From JBKEAR01 sp047972425 (GTDB lineage: Bacteria; Pseudomonadota; Alphaproteobacteria; JBKEAR01): a DNA stretch of 64,000 bases. Under the pieces are notes generated by a model that had not been told where the DNA came from, ran no database searches, and saw only the letters and a list, made by a program, of their open reading frames with translations. Shown here piece by piece: positions 56,011 to 64,000 of the stretch. Within the stretch, counting starts at the first letter, position 1. Each line of letters starts with the position of its first letter. The translations under genes and the position numbers were made by a program. Location: NCBI GenBank assembly GCA_047972425.1, contig JBKEAR010000022.1:1-64000 (forward strand), given 5' to 3'.

Positions 56011-57489
56011 CTAACCTAAAATTTTCTTCCGCAAAATTTCGTTTACGGCGGCGGGGTTAGCCTTGCCTTGGGTTGCCCGCATCACTTGGCCGACAAACCA
56101 GCCCAGCATTTTATCTTTACCCGCACGTATTTCCTCTACTTTATCCATATTGGCAGCCATAATTTCATCAATAGCGGCTTCAATAGCACTGGTATCGGTA
56201 ATCTGTTTAAGCCCTTTTTCTTCAACAATTTGTGCGGCTGATTTGTTGGGTTCAGCCACCATAAAGTCAAAGACATCTTTGGCAATTCGGTTGTTGATAT
56301 CACCTTTTTCAATCAGGTCAATTAATTCACCGAGTTGCTCTGCCGTAATTGGGCTTTCTGTAATCTCAATACCCTCTTTATTCAACAAACCAAAAAGGCT
56401 GCCCGTAACCCAATTTACTGCAAGTTTCGGGTCACGTTGTGCTTTACCATTCTCATCAACTTTAGCAACTTCTTCAAAATAATCGGCACTTTGTTTCGAT
56501 GCTGCTAATACGCCGGCTTCATAAGCCGAAAGCGCAAAATCATTAATAAAACGTTCCTTTTTCTCATCGGGTAGCTCTGGTAAAGAGTTTTTAATATTTT
56601 CTACATATTCCTCTGTAATCACAACCGGCAATAAATCAGGATCGGGGAAATAACGGTAATCATGGGCAAACTCTTTAGAGCGCATCGAGCGTGTTTCACC
56701 TTTGGTTGGGTCTAATAGTCGTGTTTCTTGTACAACTTCGCCCCCATTTTCCCAAACTTCAACTTGGCGTTGGGCTTCAAGCTCAATTGCCATTTGGACA
56801 AAACGAATAGAGTTTACGTTCTTAATCTCGCATCGGGTTCTAAATTCTTCGCCTGCTTTACGTACCGAAACATTCACATCGCAACGCATAGAGCCTTCAT
56901 TCATATTGCCATCGCAAGTACCCAAATAACGGACAATAGAGCGTAATTTGGTTAAATAAGCCCCCGCTTCTTCGGGTGAGCGAATATCGGGGTCAGATAC
57001 AATCTCCATTAAAGCAACCCCCGTACGGTTTAAATCGATAAATGAACGGCGTGGGTCTTGGTCATGTAAAGATTTACCGGCATCTTGCTCTAAGTGAATA
57101 CGCTCAACCCCTACTGTTTTGGTCGAACCATCTTTAAGGTCTAAAATTACTTGTCCCTTCCCGACAATCGGGTGGTAAAGTTGCGAGATTTGATAACCTT
57201 GAGGTAAATCGGCATAAAAATAATTTTTACGGTCAAAGCGCGAATATAAATTAATCTCGGCTTTAATTCCTAAACCGGTACGCACCGCTTGCTCTACACA
57301 AAACTCATTAAGTACAGGCAACATGCCGGGCATTCCGGCATCCACAAAAGCAACTTGGTCATTTGGCTCGGCCCCAAAAGTTGTAGAGGCCCCCGAAAAT
57401 AATTTGGCGTTTGAAATCACTTGGCAATGAACCTCTAGGCCAACAACAACTTCCCAATCGCCTGTTTCACCTTGGATAATATAACTCAT
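56011..57489 (-). CDS. gatB: Asp/Glu-tRNA amidotransferase subunit B
   Basis: A 492-residue GatB, the kinase-like and tRNA-binding subunit of the amidotransferase that converts misacylated Glu-tRNA-Gln and Asp-tRNA-Asn to the correct forms. VGLEVHCQ, AEINLYSRFDRKNYFYADLP (given as SRFDRKNYFYADLP) and DYRYFPDPDLLP are diagnostic, and the C-terminal YqeY-like tail ends in NEILRKKLG. Last gene of gatCAB, 12 bases after gatA. Confidence 0.97.
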   Translation of the reverse strand: MSYIIQGETGDWEVVVGLEVHCQVISNAKLFSGASTTFGAEPNDQVAFVDAGMPGMLPVLNEFCVEQAVRTGLGIKAEINLYSRFDRKNYFYADLPQGYQISQLYHPIVGKGQVILDLKDGSTKTVGVERIHLEQDAGKSLHDQDPRRSFIDLNRTGVALMEIVSDPDIRSPEEAGAYLTKLRSIVRYLGTCDGNMNEGSMRCDVNVSVRKAGEEFRTRCEIKNVNSIRFVQMAIELEAQRQVEVWENGGEVVQETRLLDPTKGETRSMRSKEFAHDYRYFPDPDLLPVVITEEYVENIKNSLPELPDEKKERFINDFALSAYEAGVLAASKQSADYFEEVAKVDENGKAQRDPKLAVNWVTGSLFGLLNKEGIEITESPITAEQLGELIDLIEKGDINNRIAKDVFDFMVAEPNKSAAQIVEEKGLKQITDTSAIEAAIDEIMAANMDKVEEIRAGKDKMLGWFVGQVMRATQGKANPAAVNEILRKKILG

Positions 57490-57501
57490 ATTGCTCTACC
57501 C

Positions 57502-58968
57502 CTATCGTAATCTATGCGGAACTGCGCTAAAGTTTGCTGCATTTTCAATGGCTTTACCCACTTTTAACACGGTAACCTCATCAAATTGTTTACCAATAAT
57601 CTGTAAGCCTAATGGCAAGCCATCGCTATTTAAACCCGATGGAACCGACATTGCCGGTAAACCTGCCAAGCTAATCGGCACAGTAAACACATCATTTAAA
57701 TACATGGTTACGGCATCTTTGGGGGCATTATCAATAGCAAAAGCCGCTGTGGGTGCTGTTGGTGTTAAAATGGCATCTACTTTTTCAAAAGCTTTTTCAA
57801 AGTCTTGTTTAATAAGCCTTCTCACCTTTTGCGCACGAATATAATAAGCATCGTAAAAACCGGCCGATAGCACGTAAGTACCAATCATAATCCGTTTCTG
57901 AACCTCTTTGCCAAAACCTTTTTTACGGGTATTTAAATACATTTCATCTAAACTATCGCCGGCTACACGCAAACCATAACGTACGCCGTCATAGCGTGAT
58001 AAATTGGCCGAAGCTTCTGCCGGTGCGATAATATAGTAAGTTGCTAATGCATATTGAGTATGGGGTAAGGAGATATCAACAATCTCTGCGCCCTGCTCTT
58101 TTAACCAAGCTGCTCCTTTTTCCCATTCTTTTTTAACTTCCTCGTTTAAGCCATCCACCATATATTCTTTGGGGATTCCAATTTTCATTCCGGCAATGCT
58201 ACCATTAAGATTTTTTGCAAAATCAGGAACTTCTAAAGGAGCCGATGTACTATCTAATTTATCATGGCCAGCCATGGCATTAAGCATAATTGCAGCATCT
58301 TCTACAGACCTAGTCATAGGGCCAGCTTGATCTAACGATGATGCATAAGCCACAATACCCCAACGGGAGCAACGCCCATAAGTTGGTTTTAAGCCGACAA
58401 TACCCGTATAAGCAGCAGGCTGGCGGATAGAACCACCGGTATCGGTACCTGTTGCCCCTAAAACAAGACCTGCAGCTATAGCAGCAGATGACCCACCCGA
58501 TGACCCACCGGGTACAAGTTTTTCGCCATTAGGGCCTTGCCATGGGTTAATTGCCGCACCAAAATGCGGGTTTAATGTTGCTGAACCCATTGCAAATTCA
58601 TCAAGGGTAAGTTTGGCAACTGAAACCGCGCCTTCAGCTTTCATTTTAGCCGTAACAAAACTTTCGTATTGCGGTTTAAAACCTTCTAAAATATGAGAGC
58701 CAGCTGTTGTTTGAATATTTTCTGTGGCAAATAGATCCTTAATCCCTACCGGAATACCTTCTAAAATCCCAATGTTTTCGCCTTTTGCACGGCGCTCATC
58801 CGATGCTTTGGCATCTTTTAATGCTTCATCAAAAGAATATGTAATTGCTGTATTTAAATCTTCATTTTGGTTAAAGGCGTCAATTGATTTTTGGGTAAGC
58901 TCTACCGATGAAAATTCTTTATTTTTAAGCCCTTCTAAGGCTTGTTTTATTGTTAATTTTGCAAACAT
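57502..58968 (-). CDS. gatA: Asp/Glu-tRNA amidotransferase subunit A
   Basis: A 488-residue amidase-signature enzyme that releases ammonia from glutamine for the GatB site. The Ser-cisSer-Lys triad lies in VGIKDLF, GGSSGGSSAA and GTDTGGSIRQPA. The C-terminal GLPLGLQIIGKQFDE segment is typical. Its ATG overlaps the gatC stop by one base, so the two are coupled. Confidence 0.97.
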   Translation of the reverse strand: MFAKLTIKQALEGLKNKEFSSVELTQKSIDAFNQNEDLNTAITYSFDEALKDAKASDERRAKGENIGILEGIPVGIKDLFATENIQTTAGSHILEGFKPQYESFVTAKMKAEGAVSVAKLTLDEFAMGSATLNPHFGAAINPWQGPNGEKLVPGGSSGGSSAAIAAGLVLGATGTDTGGSIRQPAAYTGIVGLKPTYGRCSRWGIVAYASSLDQAGPMTRSVEDAAIMLNAMAGHDKLDSTSAPLEVPDFAKNLNGSIAGMKIGIPKEYMVDGLNEEVKKEWEKGAAWLKEQGAEIVDISLPHTQYALATYYIIAPAEASANLSRYDGVRYGLRVAGDSLDEMYLNTRKKGFGKEVQKRIMIGTYVLSAGFYDAYYIRAQKVRRLIKQDFEKAFEKVDAILTPTAPTAAFAIDNAPKDAVTMYLNDVFTVPISLAGLPAMSVPSGLNSDGLPLGLQIIGKQFDEVTVLKVGKAIENAANFSAVPHRLR

Positions 58969-59255
58969 TATTCCACCACCTTCGGTACTGTAAAGTAACC
59001 GTCTACTGCTTCTGGCGCATTGGCAAGAATTTTCAATTGTTTGCCACCATCGGTAATAATATCTTGGCGCATAGGTTGGGTTAATTCTACAACCGATGCC
59101 AAAGGCTCTACATTATCTACATCGACTTGCTGTAGCTGTTCAATCCAGTCTAAAATCCCCGAAAGTTCACCCGAAAGCCCTGCTAAATCGCTTTCATCAA
59201 CTTTAATGCGAGACAAAAAGGCAATCTTTCTGACCTCATCTATTGTTAACGCCAT
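58968..59255 (-). CDS. gatC: Asp/Glu-tRNA amidotransferase subunit C
   Basis: A 95-residue GatC, which wraps around and stabilises GatA and GatB. LTIDEVRKIAFLSRIKVDE and LSGILDWIEQLQQVDVDNVEP (given as LSGILDWIEQLQ then VDVDNVEP) are the family pattern. I chose the second ATG, six bases after GGAGG; the first ATG abuts the ribosome site and is less likely. Confidence 0.96.
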   Translation of the reverse strand: MALTIDEVRKIAFLSRIKVDESDLAGLSGELSGILDWIEQLQQVDVDNVEPLASVVELTQPMRQDIITDGGKQLKILANAPEAVDGYFTVPKVVE

Positions 59256-59452
59256 CGGCATCCTCCATAATTTTGGAAAAAATCATCAATAAATTATTTA
59301 AGCTAAGCAATTTACCACCCATTTAAAAGAGTTTCAAGCCAAAGCGAAAAAAATCATTGTCTTTATCCCATAAGATTGACATTTATAAAGAAATGAGCGT
59401 ATAAAGAACAAAACAGAAACATTTATAATCGGATGTTAAGGCTAAAAAAAAT

Positions 59453-59926
59453 ATGCCCATATTAAATCTTGATGACTTTAAAAATACCGCAGGAGATGAT
59501 AGTAGCTTGCTTGCTCTCGATGTGGGAACCAAAACAATTGGTCTTGCAGTTTCATCAGGCTTGCGGATATCAGCCAGTAGTTTAGAGACAATATTCCGAA
59601 AAAAGTTAAAACTTGATGCAGAAATTATATTTAAATATTACAATGAATACGAATGTAGCGGGTTAATAGTGGGTTGGCCGCTAGAGATGGATGGCACAGC
59701 TGGCCGGCGATGCCAAGGTGTTCGCGATTTTACATTGGCCTTATTAAATATATATGATGCCCCTGTATTATTTGTTGATGAACGTATGAGCAGTGCTGAA
59801 GCTGAGCAATATATGATAGAAACATTGGATATGAGCCGGCAAAAACGCAAGAAAAATATCGATAAAATGGCGGCTCAGATTATATTAACAAATGCATTGA
59901 TCTTATTAAAGAGGAGCGATATTTGA
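59453..59926 (+). CDS. ruvX: Putative pre-16S rRNA nuclease / Holliday junction resolvase-like RuvX
   Basis: A 157-residue RNase H-fold protein (YqgF). Acidic active-site positions are in LALDVGTKTIG, VGWPLEMDG and DERMSS, with a closing KMAAQIIL helix. YqgF matures the 5' end of 16S rRNA in E. coli. The stop overlaps the TTG start of plsY. Divergent from gatC. Confidence 0.92.
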   Translation: MPILNLDDFKNTAGDDSSLLALDVGTKTIGLAVSSGLRISASSLETIFRKKLKLDAEIIFKYYNEYECSGLIVGWPLEMDGTAGRRCQGVRDFTLALLNIYDAPVLFVDERMSSAEAEQYMIETLDMSRQKRKKNIDKMAAQIILTNALILLKRSDI

Positions 59927-60513
59927 TTATTCTATTTGCTTTATTGGGATATTTATTTGGCTCTATCCCGTTTGGATTAATTTTGGTAAAAGCTGCAGGT
60001 TTGGGCGATATTCGGGATATTGGATCCGGCAATATCGGGACATCTAATGTGTTACGTACTGGCCGTAAAGATTTAGCTTTGGCTACCCTTATATTAGATG
60101 CCGCCAAAGGAGCCATAGCATTTGCGCTAACATATTGGATATTTAAGCAAAGTTACGATGTTGCGCTTATAGCTGGCTTTGCCGCCGTTATTGGCCATAA
60201 TTACTCTATATGGCTTAAATTTAAAGGGGGTAAAGGTGTTGCTACAAGTTTGGGATTATATTTAGTTGCATCGCCTTTGGTAGCCTTTGTTACAATTATT
60301 ATATGGCTGATTGTAGCCATTATCACCCGTATTTCATCCCTTGCGGCAATGACAGCCTTACTTGTTACACCGTTTGTTGCTTATTTATATCATGATAAAA
60401 CCCTTGCAATAGTTTCTTTTTTATTGTGGATATTATGTATGTTTCGGCATAAAGATAATATTAAACGGATATTAAATGGTACCGAAAATAAAATTGGGAG
60501 CAGTAAAAAGTGA
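59923..60513 (+). CDS. plsY: Glycerol-3-phosphate acyltransferase PlsY
   Basis: A 196-residue inner-membrane enzyme with about five helices that uses acyl-phosphate to make lysophosphatidic acid. The conserved loops are GSIPFG, GSGNIGTSNVLR and GHNYSIWLKFKGGKGVAT (GHNYSIW then KFKGGKGVAT). Start is TTG at 59923, overlapping the ruvX stop, with AGGAG five to six bases upstream. PlsX is not adjacent. Confidence 0.95.
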   Translation: MIILFALLGYLFGSIPFGLILVKAAGLGDIRDIGSGNIGTSNVLRTGRKDLALATLILDAAKGAIAFALTYWIFKQSYDVALIAGFAAVIGHNYSIWLKFKGGKGVATSLGLYLVASPLVAFVTIIIWLIVAIITRISSLAAMTALLVTPFVAYLYHDKTLAIVSFLLWILCMFRHKDNIKRILNGTENKIGSSKK

Positions 60514-61628
60514 CCTTTAAAACGCAAGTGCTCTCAAATACCGAAAAATTAAATTACTTGCGCCTTATCCGCTCTGAAAATATTGGTCCTGTAACCTTTT
60601 TTAAACTGATGAACCATTTTTCATCGGCAGAGCAAGCTTTATTGCATGTTGAACAAATGGCAAAAAATGGTGGCAAAAAGAATTTTAAAGTTGCGAAAAT
60701 AAAAAATATTGAAAAAGAAATACAATATGCCGAAGGGCAAAATATAAAAATAATTGCTTTTTGCGAACCCGAATATCCACCCCTTTTGCGGCATATTCAT
60801 GACCCTCCCCCTATTTTATATGCAAAAGGACATATTGATATTTTACGAAAAAAGTCCTTTGCAATCGTTGGTGCCCGAAACGCCTCGTTACTCGGCAAAG
60901 AAACGGCCTTTCATATTGCAGCTGAAATGGGAAAGAACGGTGTTTCGATTGTATCTGGTATGGCTAAGGGGATTGATGCAAAGGCTCACGAGGGTGCGTT
61001 GCCTACAGGTACGGTTGCAGTGCTTGGTGGAGGCGTGGATGTTGTTTATCCGAAAGAAAATGCAAAATTATATGAACATATTGCAGATGCTGGTGCAGTG
61101 ATTTCCGAGGCTCCATTAAAAACACAACCTTTGGCAAAGCATTTTCCGCGGCGGAATCGGATAATATCGGGTATGTGCCGTGGTATATTGGTGGTGGAGG
61201 CAGCTAGAGCTTCGGGCTCTTTAATTACTGCAAATATGGCAATAGAGCAAGGCAGAGAAGTTTTTGCAATACCCGGCCACCCAAGTGATGAACGTACAAG
61301 AGGGCCTAATAAGTTAATAAAACAAGGGGCAATATTAACCGAAGAAGCAACTGATATTTTGGGTGTTATCAATGATATGCCGTTTGAGGCTCAAGCCATG
61401 CCGGCTTCTTTATTTGATAATAAAATACCAAAAAACCTTGACGAAGATATACTGAATAACTTACGTATTGAGATATTAGAGCTTTTAAGTCCAAGCCCGA
61501 TAGATGTGGATGTTCTTATTCGGGAGCTCGATTGCCCATATGGGTTTTTGGCGCATATATTATTAGAGCTTGAGCTCGCCGGAAAGCTAGTTCATCACCC
61601 CGGAAATAAAGTGTCTATTATAAAGTAA
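60510..61628 (+). CDS. dprA: DNA processing protein DprA
   Basis: A 372-residue DprA/Smf protein that loads RecA on incoming single-stranded DNA during natural transformation. An N-terminal HhH-like region precedes the Rossmann-like core (AIVGARNASLLGKE, SGMAKGIDAKAHEGAL, FPRRNRIISGM), and a C-terminal winged helix (about 315-372) follows. Start is GTG overlapping the plsY stop. Presence does not show competence by itself. topA follows. Confidence 0.94.
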   Translation: MTFKTQVLSNTEKLNYLRLIRSENIGPVTFFKLMNHFSSAEQALLHVEQMAKNGGKKNFKVAKIKNIEKEIQYAEGQNIKIIAFCEPEYPPLLRHIHDPPPILYAKGHIDILRKKSFAIVGARNASLLGKETAFHIAAEMGKNGVSIVSGMAKGIDAKAHEGALPTGTVAVLGGGVDVVYPKENAKLYEHIADAGAVISEAPLKTQPLAKHFPRRNRIISGMCRGILVVEAARASGSLITANMAIEQGREVFAIPGHPSDERTRGPNKLIKQGAILTEEATDILGVINDMPFEAQAMPASLFDNKIPKNLDEDILNNLRIEILELLSPSPIDVDVLIRELDCPYGFLAHILLELELAGKLVHHPGNKVSIIK

Positions 61629-61726
61629 CTAAAAAATATTAGCTTTAATTTTATTGCATTTGGCTATATAGAATAGATTATTAAAAAATGCATATAAAGA
61701 ATATTAAGAAAGAAAAGGCAAAGCGC

Positions 61727-64000
61727 ATGCAAGTAGTGGTTGTTGAATCTCCAGCCAAAGCAAAAACAATTAATAAATATTTGGGTAAAGATTTTACAGT
61801 TCTTGCCTCTTATGGGCATGTTCGTGATTTACCGCCAAAAGATGGCTCGGTAGACCCCAATGATGATTTTAAAATGTTATGGCAGGTAGATGCCGGATCG
61901 AAAAAACAACTCAAAGCAATATCCGATGCCTTAAAAGGAGCGACGGACTTATGGCTCGCAACCGACCCGGATAGAGAGGGAGAGGCCATTAGTTGGCATG
62001 TGTTGCAATATCTAAAAGAATCGAAAAAATTAAAAGATATTAATGTGCACCGTGTTGTTTTTCATGAGATTACAAAAGATGCAATTTTAGAGGCCTTTAA
62101 ACATCCCCGCCAAGTGGATGATGAAATGGTTGAGGCTTATTTGGCTCGGCGCGCCTTAGATTATTTGGTGGGCTTTAATATATCCCCCCTCTTATGGCGT
62201 AAATTACCGGGTGCAAAATCAGCCGGCCGGGTGCAATCGGTTGCATTGCGATTAATCTGTGAGCGTGAAAGCGAAATTGAAAATTTTAAGTCCGATGAAT
62301 ATTGGAGCGTTAAAGGCTTATTTAATACATTAAAAAATGAAGCTTTATCGGCAAATCTTATTCAGCTCCATGGTAAGAAATTAGAGAAACTTTCTTTAGG
62401 GAATAAAAAAGCTGCAGATGGTGCCGTTGCTGCGCTTAAGGCCGGATTGTTTAAGGTTTCTAAGGTTGCGACCAAACAAACAAAGCGTAACCCTTATGCG
62501 CCATTTATTACATCCACCTTGCAGCAAGATGCCAGCCGTCGTTTAGGGTTCTCGGCACGTAAAACAATGCAGGTTGCCCAAAAACTTTATGAGGGCATTA
62601 ATATTGGCGGCGAAACCGTTGGTCTGATTACCTATATGCGTACTGATAGTGTTGTGCTTTCGGCCGATGCAATTAGCCAAACCCGTGGTTATATTGAAAA
62701 AAATTATGATAAACGTTATTTACCATCGGCACCACGGAGTTTTAAATCAAAATCCCGTAATGCGCAAGAAGCGCACGAGGCTATTCGCCCAACCTTGATT
62801 AACCGTACTGCCGAGCAACTTTCGCGTAGTTTGGATAACGACCAGTTGCGTTTATATGAACTTATTTGGAAGCGCACCGTTGCATCACAAATGGCACAGG
62901 CAATTATGGACCAGATGGAGGTTCAGATTGCATCGGCAGATAATCAAACGATTTTAAAGGCAACAGGTAGTGCTATTGCCTTTGATGGTTTTTTAAAGCT
63001 ATATCGTGAAGCCAATGATGAAAATACCGATGAAAATGATACTTTGCTTCCTTATGTAAAAGAAGGCGAAACCATTGATTTGCTTGATGTTGAAACCAAT
63101 CAGCATTTTACTCAGCCTCCCCCTCGATATTCTGAGGCCAGTTTGGTAAGCAAGTTAGAAGAGCTTGGTATTGGTCGGCCATCGACTTATGCATCAATTA
63201 TCTCAGTATTACAAGATAGAGACTATGTGCGTTTAGAAAGCCGGCGTTTTATCCCCGAAGATCGCGGGCGGATTGTAACGGCATTTATGGAAAAATGGTT
63301 TGAGCGTTATGTTCAATATGATTTTACCGCCAATTTAGAAGAACAGCTTGATTTTATTGCTCAAGGTAAAGAGGAATGGAAAGCTGTACTCCGTGAGTTT
63401 TGGAAAGACTTTTACGCCAATATTGATGATTTAAAAGATTTAACGATTACGGAAGTTGTTGAAGCAATTGATGATAAATTGGGCGAACATTTTATTGGAG
63501 AAGACAGAACCTGCCCCAAATGTACCATCGGTAAACTTGGATTAAAAATCGGCCGGTTCGGATCATTCATCGGTTGTTCGCGTTATCCGGATTGTGATTA
63601 TACAAGACCGCTCGCAAAAACAGATGACGAAGAAGTTGCGCAAGATATAAGCGATAACGAGCCAAAAGAGCTTGGTACGGACCCTGAGACAGGAAAAATT
63701 GTTCATCTTAAAAAAGGCCCTTATGGTTGGTATGTGCAGCTGGGTGAAAAAGAAGGTAAGGAGAAACCCAAGCGCGCATCACTCGGTAAAGGCAAGACAC
63801 CTAATGATATAACTTTTGAGGCCGCATTAACGATGCTATCACTCCCAAGAGAAGTTGGGGTTTACCCAGAAACCGGTGAAATGATAACAGCCAATATTGG
63901 GCGGTTTGGCCCCTATTTAAATTGGGGGAAAAGTTACCTAAATTTAAAATCTGATGATGTATATACGATTGGTCTTAATAGAGCTGTTTCGTTAATTACA
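61727..64000 (+). CDS. topA: DNA topoisomerase I, 3' end beyond window
   Basis: The first 758 codons of a type IA topoisomerase. The TOPRIM domain starts at VVVESPAKAKT with DPDREGEA; the catalytic Tyr303 is in GLITYMRTDS; and the first zinc-ribbon (CPKC then GCSRYPDCDYTR) begins near residue 595. A second segment GKYGPYVQ-like repeat (GPYGWYVQ) follows. It relaxes negative supercoils. I chose ATG 61727; an in-frame ATG at 61688 would add a lysine-rich leader not expected for TopA. No stop before the window edge. Confidence 0.96.
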   Translation, partial: MQVVVVESPAKAKTINKYLGKDFTVLASYGHVRDLPPKDGSVDPNDDFKMLWQVDAGSKKQLKAISDALKGATDLWLATDPDREGEAISWHVLQYLKESKKLKDINVHRVVFHEITKDAILEAFKHPRQVDDEMVEAYLARRALDYLVGFNISPLLWRKLPGAKSAGRVQSVALRLICERESEIENFKSDEYWSVKGLFNTLKNEALSANLIQLHGKKLEKLSLGNKKAADGAVAALKAGLFKVSKVATKQTKRNPYAPFITSTLQQDASRRLGFSARKTMQVAQKLYEGINIGGETVGLITYMRTDSVVLSADAISQTRGYIEKNYDKRYLPSAPRSFKSKSRNAQEAHEAIRPTLINRTAEQLSRSLDNDQLRLYELIWKRTVASQMAQAIMDQMEVQIASADNQTILKATGSAIAFDGFLKLYREANDENTDENDTLLPYVKEGETIDLLDVETNQHFTQPPPRYSEASLVSKLEELGIGRPSTYASIISVLQDRDYVRLESRRFIPEDRGRIVTAFMEKWFERYVQYDFTANLEEQLDFIAQGKEEWKAVLREFWKDFYANIDDLKDLTITEVVEAIDDKLGEHFIGEDRTCPKCTIGKLGLKIGRFGSFIGCSRYPDCDYTRPLAKTDDEEVAQDISDNEPKELGTDPETGKIVHLKKGPYGWYVQLGEKEGKEKPKRASLGKGKTPNDITFEAALTMLSLPREVGVYPETGEMITANIGRFGPYLNWGKSYLNLKSDDVYTIGLNRAVSLIT

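Overview
This 64 kb window comes from an AT-rich alphaproteobacterium. The evidence is the gene content and order: hisZ next to purA, a fused ispDF gene, the ntrB-ntrC-ntrY-ntrX-trkA-dat-hfq-hflX run, tmk-holB-metG-tatD-MBL hydrolase, rne facing mrcA-prfB, and an alphaproteobacterial-type 23S rRNA. A dat gene between trkA and hfq fits a Rhodospirillales-like lineage, but I cannot name a genus. Most of the window is conserved core genome packed into operons. Accessory material is limited to the stretch after the rRNA genes, a type I secretion cluster and a few metabolic genes.

Layout. 1-1362: 3' part of 23S rRNA, 5S rRNA and the end of an rRNA operon. 1407-3089: three accessory-looking loci (VOC protein, a broken AraC-type regulator, a GNAT acetyltransferase) lying between 5S and an initiator tRNA that has its own promoter. 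3364-8190: queuosine precursor transporter, purA and hisZ (minus), a receiver-only response regulator and a ZntB-type metal transporter. 8245-15415: type I secretion, with a TolC-family channel facing an ABC exporter and two successive HlyD-family adaptors. 15494-22737: DsbA-like oxidoreductase and RNase E (minus), then PBP1a and peptide release factor 2 (prfB, with its programmed +1 frameshift). 22761-27724: YqhD-like dehydrogenase, M20 peptidase coupled to an AGE epimerase, and ispDF. 27787-39011: the dusB-ntrBC-ntrYX-trkA-dat-hfq-hflX nitrogen/redox signalling and RNA-chaperone region. 39444-48130: a minus-strand run of nine genes joining cell-wall enzymes (ydcF, mltB, rlpA, dacC) to tmk, holB, metG, tatD and an MBL hydrolase. 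48216-49273: gamma-carbonic anhydrase and two serine tRNAs, one with a duplicated 3' end. 49318-54227: oxyR divergent from a cytochrome bd operon with small-subunit genes (cydP, cydA, cydB, a CydX-like gene, ybgE). 54265-64000: azoR, ygiD, gatCAB (minus), ruvX-plsY-dprA and the start of topA, cut by the window edge.

How the genes work together. NtrBC and NtrYX sit in one transcription unit with Hfq, the usual alphaproteobacterial wiring of nitrogen and redox signals to RNA control. The type I cluster looks complete as a secretion machine (inner-membrane ABC exporter, adaptors, outer-membrane channel), but no substrate gene is present. OxyR beside cytochrome bd suggests, without proof, linked oxidative-stress and microaerobic respiration control. 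The points most worth following are the tandem adaptors, the small-subunit-rich bd operon with an extended CydA Q-loop, the tRNA-Ser 3'-end duplication, and uncompensated changes in helices 69-71 of the 23S rRNA. I found no CRISPR array, complete insertion sequence, prophage or obvious defence system.
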